A stretch of DNA of 49,552 nt, from contig CAIUZK010000235.1 of assembly GCA_903903635.1 (NCBI GenBank), positions 1-49,552 on the forward strand. The letters are read 5' to 3'. Shown piece by piece: positions 35,233-43,242 of this stretch. The position numbers and the translations under genes are program-made. The notes beneath the pieces were generated by a model, which worked only from the letters and a program-made list of their open reading frames with translations, made no database searches and was not told the DNA's origin. This stretch comes from an uncultured Bacteroidota bacterium. Its GTDB lineage: Bacteria; Bacteroidota; Bacteroidia; Chitinophagales; Chitinophagaceae. Every line of letters begins with the position of its first letter. Positions within the stretch are counted from its first letter, which is position 1.

Positions 35233-37140
35233 CTAGAGTTTGGTAAATCGAACGATCCTGAATCCATTGGTTTTGATAAAATAATTACCCGAAGCTATTT
35301 GATCCAGGTTGATGGTTACATGCCCGTTAGCGAATTGGCCTGAATAGACTTTCTGAGAAACCATATTGAATATTTCAACTTTTTCAATTTTGTTTTCACT
35401 GAATATAGTTATTTCATCATTGGCAGGATTTGGAAAGATTTTAAAATCCCCTGATTCAGAAGTCAATTCATTAATGCCTGTGCGACATTCGGTATATGAT
35501 TTTACATTAAAAGGGAATAAAGCAGCCCTGATTCCGCAAATATTACTGACAGTATAAGCAATTGTATCCCGGCCGGGAATCAAACCGGTAGCATCTCCTG
35601 AACTTGAAATATAAGAGATTGTATAACTACTGGTACTCCAAAAACCACCTGTAACTGACTCCGTAAGGGTAACTGTTTGGCCTGGACAAACTGAATCGAT
35701 ACCGGAAATCACACCTGCATTTGGATAAAAGTTGACATTTAAGAGGATTGTAGTTGAATCAGTAGAAATCCCGTCACTTACCCATACTTTAAAGGAGTCA
35801 AAACCAACATAACCAGTTGTCGGTTGGTAAGTAACCCCTATTGGAGTAATCGGAGCTGATGTTCCTGGAGAAGTTGCACTATATGGCAGTCCTAAAATAG
35901 TGCCATGAACCGGAGCTGTGTGTAGCACCCATGTTTCTGTTTGCCCGGCACCGGTATCTGTGATAGACAATAAGGAGTTTATTGGCATCCCAGTTTCAGT
36001 TTCACAAACAAGGAGGCTTTGATTGTGACCTGCAATTATAGTTGGAGGTTGGTTAGAAAAGCTAACTTTTCTAATAATATTATTATTGTTCTCTGCAATC
36101 AGGATATTTCCTGAATTATCAATTATTATGCCTTCTGGCAAATTTAATGTAGCCAATGTTGCTGCTCCACCATCACCTGAATATCCTGCAACCCCGGAAC
36201 CGGCAATTGTGGTAATTACACCTGCTGAATTTATTTTTCTGACAACGTGGTTATACCTGTCAGTAAAATACAGATCATTACTTGCTGAATCCACAGACAA
36301 AAAATATGGGCCATTTAAATTTGCGGCAGTTGCAGCGCCGCCATCGCCAGAATAACCGGTAAAACCGGTACCAGCAACTGTTGAAATGATACCCGATGTA
36401 TTCACTTTCCTGATCCTGTTATTGATCTGATCGGCGATAAGCAGATTTCCCGAAGGGTCAATTGTGATTCCAACAGGATAATTCAAAGAACTGGAAGTGG
36501 CCGGAATGCCATCTGATGTATATCCGGCAGATCCATTGCCGGCAACTGTGCTTATAATTCCTGAAGTATTTATTTTACGTATTCTTTGATTAAAGGCATC
36601 AGCAATATAAATATTGCCTGCTGCATCTATACAAATGACTTCAGGCCCGTTAAGTTTTGCCGATGTTGCTATACCGCCATCACCACTAAAACCAGGAGAG
36701 CCGGCGATACCTGCCACAGTTGAAATAATACCTGCGGGATCAATTTTACGTATACATTGATTGGCATAATCTGCAATAAAAATATTTCCACCAGCATCAA
36801 TACACATAGCGGTGGGACCATTCAATTTGGCACTGGTTGCCGGCCCCCCATCGCCACTAAATCCGGGCAATCCATTGCCTGCAATAGTTGAAATTATGCC
36901 AAGGGAATTTATTTTACGAACCCTGTTGTTTATAAAATCTGCTATGTAAACATTGCCAAATCGGTCCTTCAAAATTCCGACAGGCTGATTAAATTCTGCC
37001 AATATAGCAGCAAAGCCATCACCAGCATACCCTGCGGTACCGTTTCCTGCTATTGTGGAGATAATCTGGGCATCAGTATTATTGATATAGAAACCAGCAA
37101 GAGTGAGCAGAAGCAATAAGTGCTTACAGAATTGTTTCAT
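35233..37140 (-). CDS. NHL-propeller, Ig-like, T9SS sorting-domain protein
   Basis: The 635-residue secreted protein has a signal peptide (MKQFCKHLLLLLTLAGFYINN). Residues about 25-365 contain six NHL repeats of about 56 residues, with the pattern IISTIAGNGxxGYSGDGGxA, then LNxPxGIxID, GNIYIADxxNNRIRKI; six copies should close one propeller. A cadherin-like segment (PVHGTILGLPY, GVTYQPTTGYVGFDSFKV) follows. Then comes one Ig-like unit, VISGIDSVCPGQTVTLTESV, TGGFWSTSS, that matches the repeat of the giant protein at 4664. The T9SS tail (IFPNPANDEITIF, IASGNYFIK) ends it. Confidence 0.9.
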   Translation of the reverse strand: MKQFCKHLLLLLTLAGFYINNTDAQIISTIAGNGTAGYAGDGFAAILAEFNQPVGILKDRFGNVYIADFINNRVRKINSLGIISTIAGNGLPGFSGDGGPATSAKLNGPTAMCIDAGGNIFIADYANQCIRKIDPAGIISTVAGIAGSPGFSGDGGIATSAKLNGPEVICIDAAGNIYIADAFNQRIRKINTSGIISTVAGNGSAGYTSDGIPATSSSLNYPVGITIDPSGNLLIADQINNRIRKVNTSGIISTVAGTGFTGYSGDGGAATAANLNGPYFLSVDSASNDLYFTDRYNHVVRKINSAGVITTIAGSGVAGYSGDGGAATLATLNLPEGIIIDNSGNILIAENNNNIIRKVSFSNQPPTIIAGHNQSLLVCETETGMPINSLLSITDTGAGQTETWVLHTAPVHGTILGLPYSATSPGTSAPITPIGVTYQPTTGYVGFDSFKVWVSDGISTDSTTILLNVNFYPNAGVISGIDSVCPGQTVTLTESVTGGFWSTSSYTISYISSSGDATGLIPGRDTIAYTVSNICGIRAALFPFNVKSYTECRTGINELTSESGDFKIFPNPANDEITIFSENKIEKVEIFNMVSQKVYSGQFANGHVTINLDQIASGNYFIKTNGFRIVRFTKL

Positions 37141-37542
37141 AATGGAAGATATTTGTTGAGTAAATACTGAGATAAAAGTACTTAGAAAAGTTTGATAATT
37201 ATAACGTTAATGTAAATTGTTTATTTAAATAAAAAGAAATATAATCATGAAGTGATCAAACACAATTACTACTTGCCTGTTTTGGGATCTTGATAAGGAA
37301 AGGCACAAATTCTTTGCACTATCTGGTACTAAATTATAGCTGATTTAGGTCGTAGGATTAATAACACTAACAAAAGGGAATAAATGGAATTACTTACAAT
37401 CCTTTTAATTTGTCAAAGCAGTTGCTCAAAATGCAACTTTAGGATTGCCTATCAGGAAAACAAGTACAGGTCGAAAATTGCTTAATGGAATTTCATAAAT
37501 ACTATCTGAATCACTGGTTGCTATATCGCTAAAAAACCTTTT
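37141..37542. other. Intergenic region, possible small ORF
   Basis: AT-rich sequence of about 400 bases between two minus-strand genes. The only possible gene I see is a 33-codon plus-strand frame (37384-37485). A weak terminator of the LOG gene overlaps its stop codon. No repeat or RNA structure is evident. Confidence 0.4.
37384..37485 (+). CDS. Possible 33-residue protein
   Basis: The frame starts MELLTILLICQSSCSKCN and ends with RSKIA. AAAAGGGAATAA directly precedes the ATG, a fair ribosome binding site. A hydrophobic start and three Cys residues would fit a small secreted peptide, but the length and isolation make chance likely. Confidence 0.2.
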   Translation: MELLTILLICQSSCSKCNFRIAYQENKYRSKIA

Positions 37543-37549
37543 TCAGGTT
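37535..37549 (-). terminator. Weak terminator overlapping the LOG gene end
   Basis: On the minus strand AACCT pairs with AGGTT around GAAAA, followed by TTTT. The hairpin includes the stop codon of the LOG gene; the stem is only five base pairs. Confidence 0.35.
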
Positions 37550-38124
37550 GTCTGTTTAGTGATCCATTTTTTGGTTTCTGGCGCAACATAGGTTTCCATT
37601 TGTTCCAGCAGATCTGTTACCGAACCACTTGACAGCAATGTATTTTTGGTGTCTTCACTTAAAAATCCTTCCAATACCATATTGTCGCAAAGTGCGGTCA
37701 ATGCATCGTAATAGCCATTTATACTGAGCAGGCCTATGGGCTTCGAATGAAGTCCCAATTGGCTCCAGGTAAGCATTTCAAACAATTCTTCCATTGTACC
37801 CCAGCCTCCGGGCATTGTTATAACACCATCGCTCAACTCAAACATCTTCAATTTGCGTTCGTGCATGGTGGTTACTGTTATCATCTCAGTTAAGCCGTCA
37901 TGTGCAACTTCTTTTGTTTTAAGGAACTCTGGTATCACCCCGGTCACATTGCCACTGTTGTTCAATGCACCATCGGCCAAAGCACCCATAAGGCCAACTT
38001 TTGCGCCGCCATAAATTATGCGGATACCTTTGGCAGCAAGTGTTTGGCCTAATTCATAGGCGGCTTCCCTGTAGCATTCATTATAACCATCTCCTGATCC
38101 GCAAAAAACAACTATGCTCTTCAT
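37543..38124 (-). CDS. LOG family protein (TIGR00730)
   Basis: LOG proteins hydrolyse nucleoside 5'-monophosphates of the cytokinin type to free base and ribose phosphate; in bacteria their substrates are often AMP-like. The 193-residue protein has the defining PGGWGTMEE motif at 105-113, with the preceding SDGVITM strand and the MHERKLKM helix at 87-94. The N-terminal VFCGSGDG and GGAKVGLMGALAD are also typical. It seems to be transcribed alone or with the DUF2795 gene upstream, from which a terminator separates it. Confidence 0.92.
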   Translation of the reverse strand: MKSIVVFCGSGDGYNECYREAAYELGQTLAAKGIRIIYGGAKVGLMGALADGALNNSGNVTGVIPEFLKTKEVAHDGLTEMITVTTMHERKLKMFELSDGVITMPGGWGTMEELFEMLTWSQLGLHSKPIGLLSINGYYDALTALCDNMVLEGFLSEDTKNTLLSSGSVTDLLEQMETYVAPETKKWITKQTT

Positions 38125-38201
38125 ATAAAAAAGATATACTCAAATGTAATAGTATAAAAGGAGAATTTTTCAGTCCTGCCTTTTAATCACACTAAATTAA
38201 A

Positions 38202-38221
38202 AATCCCGCTGACGCGGGATT
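38202..38221 (-). terminator. Terminator of the DUF2795 gene
   Basis: AATCCCGC / GCGGGATT form an 8-bp stem with a four-base loop; on the minus strand it is followed by TTTTTAAT. It lies 31 bases beyond the DUF2795 stop codon. Confidence 0.8.
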
Positions 38222-38252
38222 AGTATTTTAATGTTATGATATAATTGCCGGT

Positions 38253-38474
38253 TTAGTATTCATCTTCATTAAAGAAGAAGTCTTCCTGTGTAGGGTAATC
38301 GGGCCATATATCTTCTATGCCTTCGTATATCTCACCCTCATCATCAAGTTCCTGCAGGTTCTCAACCACTTCAAGTGGTGCTCCTGAGCGGATTGCATAA
38401 TCAATGAGCTCGTCCTTGGTGGCAGGCCAGGGAGCGTCTTCGAGGTGTGATGCTAATTCAAGTGTCCAAAACAT
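38253..38474 (-). CDS. DUF2795 domain protein
   Basis: The 73-residue acidic protein has the family pattern APWPATKDELIDYAIRSGAP followed by LEVVENLQELDDEGE and IWPDYPTQEDFFFNEDEY. It is short, without signal peptide or membrane segment, and very conserved across Bacteroidota, so likely a core cytoplasmic protein. The function is not known. It has its own terminator, so it is probably monocistronic. Confidence 0.9.
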   Translation of the reverse strand: MFWTLELASHLEDAPWPATKDELIDYAIRSGAPLEVVENLQELDDEGEIYEGIEDIWPDYPTQEDFFFNEDEY

Positions 38475-38739
38475 ATTATAAGAAAATTTATTTTAGTCTG
38501 ATTTCCGCAAATGTAAGGGAAAATTCAAAAATCAAACGACAAAATTGAAAAGATATATTTTTTCACATAAATTTTACGTTCCTAATGGTCAATTACAAGG
38601 TGGATTGGTAATCGTTTAAAATTATTGGATAACTTGCAATGAACTACGGTATATGTAGCAGGAAACTGTTACGCATTTGCCGGGAAAAACGACTTTAATT
38701 AGAATTGTTTAAAAATTCGCCTCTCGATTTTATTATAAT

Positions 38740-39405
38740 ATGCTGGTTGCAAAAAATCTGGTTAAGAATTATGCCACAAGAACAGTTGTGAATGATGTTT
38801 CACTAACTGTGAATAAGGGTGAAATAATATCTATCGTGGGTCCATCCGGTGCAGGAAAGAGCACCTTATTGCATCTTATTGGCGCTCTGGACAAGCCAGA
38901 CAACGGAAGTGTACTGATTGCAGGTACTGATATCTTGCTGTTGCCTTCAAAGAAGCAGGCCCGTTTCCGGAATGAGCATTTAGGATTTGTATTCCAGTTT
39001 CACCATTTGCTTCCAGAGTTCAGTGCTATTGAGAATGTATCGATACCGCTCTGGATAAAGGGACTCGGTAAAAAAGAGGCAATGAAACGCGCTGCCGAAA
39101 TGCTGAATGAAGTGGGGCTAGGCAGCAGGCTTGAAAACAAGCCTGGTGAACTTTCGGGTGGCGAACAACAAAGGGTAGCTATAGCAAGAGCGCTGGTGAA
39201 CCATCCTTCGGTGGTTATGGCTGATGAACCTACGGGCAATCTGGATACCGCCAATGCACATGCCCTTCATAATCTCTTCCTGCAACTGCGGGATAAACTG
39301 GGGCAAACATTTATCATGATTACCCATAATGATGCCCTGGCTAAAATGACCGACCGCACATTAACCATGCAGGATGGCAGAATTGTGGACGAGAAAAGAA
39401 ACTAA
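38740..39405 (+). CDS. lolD: LolD-like ABC transporter ATP-binding protein
   Basis: The 221-residue ATPase has Walker A GPSGAGKST at 34-42, the LHLIGALDKPDNGSV segment, Q-loop FQFHHLLPEFSAIENV, signature LSGGEQQRVAIARAL, Walker B VVMADEPTGNLD and the H-loop ITHND. This is the MacB/LolD family; LolD drives lipoprotein release from the inner membrane with LolCE. No permease gene is adjacent, as is common for lolD in Bacteroidota. The stop codon TAA at 39403-39405 is also the left target duplication of the MITE that follows, so the 3' untranslated region is now MITE sequence. Confidence 0.88.
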   Translation: MLVAKNLVKNYATRTVVNDVSLTVNKGEIISIVGPSGAGKSTLLHLIGALDKPDNGSVLIAGTDILLLPSKKQARFRNEHLGFVFQFHHLLPEFSAIENVSIPLWIKGLGKKEAMKRAAEMLNEVGLGSRLENKPGELSGGEQQRVAIARALVNHPSVVMADEPTGNLDTANAHALHNLFLQLRDKLGQTFIMITHNDALAKMTDRTLTMQDGRIVDEKRN

Positions 39406-39596
39406 GGCATTGTTAAAAAAATAACTAATACATTCTAACCTGTTCTTTTCCATTTTCTCTGTATTGCCAAATCTTTAAATAGGCTTGCTATTCGCGGCTC
39501 TGGCAACTTAATAAACATGCCTTCGCTAAAGCTATGGCAGTTAATAAAAGAAAAATAATCAAGTCATAATTGTACTATTTATTTCTTAACAATGCC
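39406..39596. mobile_element. MITE copy 2, 191 bp, at the lolD stop codon
   Basis: Starts GGCATTGTTAAAAA and ends TTCTTAACAATGCC, with flanking TAA at 39403-39405 and 39597-39599. From the AAATAGGCTTG segment to the right end it differs from the copy at 22756 at a single base; the left part has small indels, including loss of a CCGAAAGCTTTCGG palindrome. Recent movement within this genome is implied. No transposase is encoded. Confidence 0.88.
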
Positions 39597-39617
39597 TAAT
39601 TGAATCTGTTAACTGAA

Positions 39618-40523
39618 TCATATACCCGTCAACCTGAATCCAAAACTTACAGGGTGCTGATCAAGCCCATTGGTGTACATGGAGGTAAGCTGGTAGGTAG
39701 CATAGAATCTGAATATACCTTCAACTCCAAACTCGGCTGTGATACATGTATTGAAATCAGCCAGACCAAAAGCATCATGCAGCTTTACTTTTTTACCCGA
39801 ACCTGATACCTGCTTGGTCCATGAGTCTATCCGGTAACCTTCGGTGATGCCGCCACCATATACCAGCCAGCTATCTTTATTCAGCCTGGTCTTGAAAGTG
39901 AACATAAGCGGCATATTAAGATAGTCCATGGCAAGCTTATCTTTCTTAAAGGATTGGGTATCCATGATAACACTTTGCGGGCCTCTGGTGTAGGTAACAG
40001 GCTGATCGAACCTGAAGTTGTACAACTGAAGCCCAAGACCAGAGGTGATATAGATTCGCTGTCCATGAGTCTGCAATGCCTTGTAACGAACCATCAGTGG
40101 ATATATATTAACATTGATAGACTTACCCTGACGAAGGTCGAACAGACTCGCATTTTGCTTTGCTGCGGGAACATTGAGAAAGGTTTTAACAGCAGGAGCA
40201 GAATAGTTCGTATTGTCCTTCAGAATGTTGATGCCAAGGTCCACCATGGTCATTCCTGTTTTGAACCTTGGACCGCTTTTTACGTCTTTGTCCTCCTCTG
40301 AAATATCTTCGGTACCTGCATCAATATCCTTACCCTTTATTGCCCCCACTTTGGTTACGGAACTGTCTTTTTTCTGTACTGATAAGCCATCGGGATATGT
40401 AATTGTCAAGGTTGTGACTCTATGCTTATTCTTTGGCTTAGGGGAATTTTCAGTTTGTGCATTGGCAGTAGAGGTTAACAATAGGATACTGATTGCGATA
40501 AAGGCGCAGCATGTGTTTTTCAT
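39618..40523 (-). CDS. Predicted outer-membrane beta-barrel protein
   Basis: The 301-residue protein begins with a signal peptide (MKNTCCAFIAISILLLTSTANAQ). The second half alternates in the manner of beta strands (INVNIYPLMVRYKAL, RIYITSGLGLQLYNFRF, MPLMFTFKTRL, WLVYGGGITEGYRI) and ends FGFRLTGI, as in PorT-like or OmpA-like barrels. It is the last gene of the ECF sigma / anti-sigma operon, 25 bases after the anti-sigma gene, so it may be the stress target or sensor of that system. Specific function unknown. Confidence 0.75.
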   Translation of the reverse strand: MKNTCCAFIAISILLLTSTANAQTENSPKPKNKHRVTTLTITYPDGLSVQKKDSSVTKVGAIKGKDIDAGTEDISEEDKDVKSGPRFKTGMTMVDLGINILKDNTNYSAPAVKTFLNVPAAKQNASLFDLRQGKSINVNIYPLMVRYKALQTHGQRIYITSGLGLQLYNFRFDQPVTYTRGPQSVIMDTQSFKKDKLAMDYLNMPLMFTFKTRLNKDSWLVYGGGITEGYRIDSWTKQVSGSGKKVKLHDAFGLADFNTCITAEFGVEGIFRFYATYQLTSMYTNGLDQHPVSFGFRLTGI

Positions 40524-40548
40524 AATTTCTAATTAGTGTTTAGATTGT

Positions 40549-41397
40549 TTAAAACGATATCGTCAATTTTCTCTTGTGTAATTTAACAGAGACTGCCTTA
40601 TCCGTCTCATCATCATCTGGTGTACTTATTTCGGTATAAGCTTCTGCAACTACACCTGCTAAATGTTCGAGTTGTTTCTTTTTAATATCATCCATAGGCA
40701 GCATGTTCCATAATTTGCTCTTTGGCGCCTGGGCTTCCGCCTGTATTTTGAACTCAGTTATGTCTTTCGGGCCATGTGCTAATCTTACGTCGGGTTCAGT
40801 ATTAATGGTACTCGTCACAGCAACAGGTAAACTACTGATCTCAGTTTCACGGTTCTTAGTTTTCACTCCATTATCCGTGGCCTGCAATATGGTGTTTGGC
40901 CTAACGGGTTTGAGTACTGTTGCAATTTTATTTGTTGAATTGACATGGTGCTTTCTAATGGTATTGTTATCGACAATAACGGGTAATTGCTTTGGTTGAT
41001 TTTGTACGATGGTTATAGCTGCTGCGCTGTCAGGCTTCGCAGGGATGTTTACTTTTATAGTGTCCTTTACTGCCAGTTCATTGCCTTCTTTTCTGTTATT
41101 AACGAACTTAAACGCAGCAGAGAAAATAAGCAGTGCAATACCTGCAGCAATACTGTATTTCAGCCATACCGGGAAAGCAATTATTTTCTTTACGGCATCT
41201 GGTTTTATCAGCTTGTCTTTGTCAATGAATACCACACTTTTATCTGGTGTAAACCGAAGCTGACCATACAAGTTTAACTCACTTTCCAGCTCCGGGTGCA
41301 GTTTAATAAACTTCATCAGATCCTGCTCATCATGAGGGGTAAGCTCGCCATCGGCGTGCATCATCATATACTCCTCATAATTCTCGAATGTGATCAT
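40549..41397 (-). CDS. Putative anti-sigma factor, single-pass membrane protein
   Basis: The 282-residue protein has a short N-terminal cytoplasmic region (ENYEEYMMMHADGELTPHDE) of the type that begins many anti-sigma factors, with no HxxxCxxC zinc motif. One membrane helix, about 78-97 (WLKYSIAAGIALLIFSAAF), is followed by a periplasmic segment rich in K, T and N. Two bases separate it from the ECF sigma gene upstream, the usual arrangement of a cognate pair. The role is inferred from architecture and position. Confidence 0.72.
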   Translation of the reverse strand: MITFENYEEYMMMHADGELTPHDEQDLMKFIKLHPELESELNLYGQLRFTPDKSVVFIDKDKLIKPDAVKKIIAFPVWLKYSIAAGIALLIFSAAFKFVNNRKEGNELAVKDTIKVNIPAKPDSAAAITIVQNQPKQLPVIVDNNTIRKHHVNSTNKIATVLKPVRPNTILQATDNGVKTKNRETEISSLPVAVTSTINTEPDVRLAHGPKDITEFKIQAEAQAPKSKLWNMLPMDDIKKKQLEHLAGVVAEAYTEISTPDDDETDKAVSVKLHKRKLTISF

Positions 41398-41399
41398 AA

Positions 41400-41876
41400 C
41401 TAAATTATATTTTCAACACTTACCAGGTACTCTTTCAATACTTTGCGGGCACGGTGCAGGTATACTTTTACCTGTGCTTCGGTCAGGCCCGTTATCTCGC
41501 CTATTTCATCATAATGGTAGCCTTCATAATCCTTTAGCAGTACCAATGCCCTTGCCTGTTCATCGAGTTGACTCAATGCCCTGTCCAGCATCTTTTTCAA
41601 ATCTGGACTGCCGGGGGTAAAACTGGTTTCGGGTATGTCTTTATAGGTAACCTTTGATCGCTTTCTGAAACTATCTACCGACTGGTTATAGGCTACCTGA
41701 AACAGGAATGCTTTTCCTTTTTCAAATGAAACATCCTTTCGTTTTTGCCAAAGAACCTCAAAGCTGTTTTGAACTACATCCTGCGCGTCGCCGGCCTGAC
41801 CTGTGCATTTGCAGGCAAACCTGAAGAGGGCATCGGCCCATTCCCGTACACATAGGTTGTACTCATTAACCTCCAT
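41400..41876 (-). CDS. ECF RNA polymerase sigma factor
   Basis: The 158-residue protein has region 2 (ADALFRFACKCTGQAGDAQD, VVQNSFEVLWQKRKD) and region 4 with a helix-turn-helix (ALSQLDEQARALVLLKDYEG, DEIGEITGLTEAQVKVYLHR). It is a small two-domain extracytoplasmic-function sigma factor that should direct RNA polymerase to its own regulon. It is first in an operon with a putative membrane anti-sigma and an outer-membrane protein gene. Autoregulation is likely but its promoter cannot be defined here. Confidence 0.93.
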   Translation of the reverse strand: MEVNEYNLCVREWADALFRFACKCTGQAGDAQDVVQNSFEVLWQKRKDVSFEKGKAFLFQVAYNQSVDSFRKRSKVTYKDIPETSFTPGSPDLKKMLDRALSQLDEQARALVLLKDYEGYHYDEIGEITGLTEAQVKVYLHRARKVLKEYLVSVENII

Positions 41877-41984
41877 TTGATAGTATATCGAAGGAAAAAG
41901 AAAAAAGTTACAGAAACGGGGAAATATTTTTTTAGCTGATTCCGGGACTCGTGAATTGAGCTCGGAATGGGAGCATGGTAAGCC

Positions 41985-42395
41985 TTAATCGGCTTCGGCA
42001 CCAACAATGTCTACCGTTACCGTACTGGCATCTTTTACATGGCTGAGCTTGACCTTATAACTGGTGGAAGAATTGGGTTTAACCACCTCATCTAACACCT
42101 GTTTCTCCTTCTGGATAACTGAACCCTCTTTGTCGTGGAAAATGAATTGCAACTGAAGGTTTTTATAACTTACCAGTGTAGCATTATTTTTGATCTCACC
42201 TTCTACTACGGTCTGATTGACCAGGTTATTGCGGAAATCACCGTTTATTTTGAGGAATTTGAGCGGGCTGCCGGATTCCATATCTTTCAGAGAAGTTTTT
42301 TTCTCTTCATACTGAGCAGACGGGTGCTGATTATTGGCCGAATTACAGGCCATGAAGAGGACTAAAACCAATGGAAAAGCGAGAAGTTTTTTCAT
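41985..42395 (-). CDS. Lipoprotein with FxLYD-like domain
   Basis: From the ATG at 42395 the protein has 136 residues and begins with a lipoprotein signal, MKKLLAFPLVLVLFMAC with Cys17 as the lipidation site. The start at 42494 would put 33 residues in front and hide the signal, so it is rejected. The mature part (VEGEIKNNATLVSYKNLQLQ, FIFHDKEGSVIQ) resembles FxLYD domains, an Ig-like fold found in envelope proteins. Located in the periplasm or the outer membrane; function unknown. Confidence 0.78.
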   Translation of the reverse strand: MKKLLAFPLVLVLFMACNSANNQHPSAQYEEKKTSLKDMESGSPLKFLKINGDFRNNLVNQTVVEGEIKNNATLVSYKNLQLQFIFHDKEGSVIQKEKQVLDEVVKPNSSTSYKVKLSHVKDASTVTVDIVGAEAD

Positions 42396-42410
42396 ACCCG
42401 TATTTTTTCC

Positions 42411-42418
42411 CAAACTTA
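42411..42418 (-). promoter_or_regulatory. -7 element of the lipoprotein promoter
   Basis: On the minus strand TAAGTTTG at 42418-42411 matches TAnnTTTG, 15 bases before the lipoprotein ATG. No clear -33 TTG is present at the usual distance. Confidence 0.45.
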
Positions 42419-42604
42419 GCGTAAAAGTGCAAATAATGCCAGATTTCGACTCCCGGCAAATGAAATTTAACTGTAAATTCAGAAAATAAAACACTGATTA
42501 AAATTATTTTTTTAAATCAGAACAAGTAATTTATTTGTTTCATAACTTGTATTGTAATTCATAATGGCAGTAAAAAAATTATTTCATCTTTGAATTTTCA
42601 GATC

Positions 42605-43090
42605 ATGGCTACTTCAAAAAAAACAACGAAAAAAAGCGCACCGGCTAAGAAAACCACACCTAAAAAAGCCGCTGTAAAAGCGCCTGCTGCCAGGTCGGCA
42701 GCAAAAAAGAAAGCGACTCCAAAACCAGCGCCCAAAAAGGCGGCAGCTAAAAAAGCTGCTCCAAAGGTTGCATCAAAAAAAGCGGCAACAAAAAAAGTCG
42801 CTGTGAAAGCTGCGCCCAAAAAAGCAATTAAGAAAAATGCACCCGTAAAAAAGACAGCGACCAAAAAAGTAATTAAAAAGGCCGCTCCTGTCAAAAAAGC
42901 AGCACATAAAAAAGCGGCAAAAAAGAAGACCCCAACAATGGTTGAGGAGACTATAATGCTGATGTCGGATATGGGCATGTTAGGAAATGAACCCATACTG
43001 ATTATTACTGCCGAAGAAAATGGCGGAGGTACTGATCCGGATGATATGCAGCAGTTGGGAAATGACGGGATAGTTATCGCCACCGAATAA
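42605..43090 (+). CDS. Histone H1-like lysine/alanine-rich protein with acidic tail
   Basis: The 161-residue protein has two parts. Residues 1-108 are almost only Lys, Ala, Pro, Thr and Val in AKKA and PKKA repeats, as in bacterial histone H1-like DNA-binding proteins. Residues 109-161 are different: MVEETIMLMSDMGMLGNEP, LIITAEENGGGTDPDD, acidic and hydrophobic. The basic part should bind DNA or RNA; the tail may bind another partner or balance charge. The ATG at 42605 is used. A strong terminator follows. Confidence 0.82.
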   Translation: MATSKKTTKKSAPAKKTTPKKAAVKAPAARSAAKKKATPKPAPKKAAAKKAAPKVASKKAATKKVAVKAAPKKAIKKNAPVKKTATKKVIKKAAPVKKAAHKKAAKKKTPTMVEETIMLMSDMGMLGNEPILIITAEENGGGTDPDDMQQLGNDGIVIATE

Positions 43091-43110
43091 CCAATTGGCA
43101 TTTATAAAAA

Positions 43111-43149
43111 AACACCTGAGCACAGTATTCTTTACCGCGCTCAGGTGTT
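43111..43149. terminator. Bidirectional terminator
   Basis: AACACCTGAGC (43111-43121) pairs with GCTCAGGTGTT (43139-43149), with A runs before and T runs after. It lies between the convergent H1-like and thioredoxin-fold genes and can serve both strands. Confidence 0.85.
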
Positions 43150-43242
43150 TTTTGTTTTCACATTAATGTGCTTCGGAAATCCGTTATTTTGCTGCAATCC
43201 GGTTTGGGTATGCAAACCAAACAATAACCCTTCAGCATACAT

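Noticed and set aside
42598-43101. 167-codon minus-strand frame rich in Ala and Phe
   Set aside because: It mirrors the AAA-rich codons of the H1-like gene; the plus-strand frame has the ATG, terminator and known family look.
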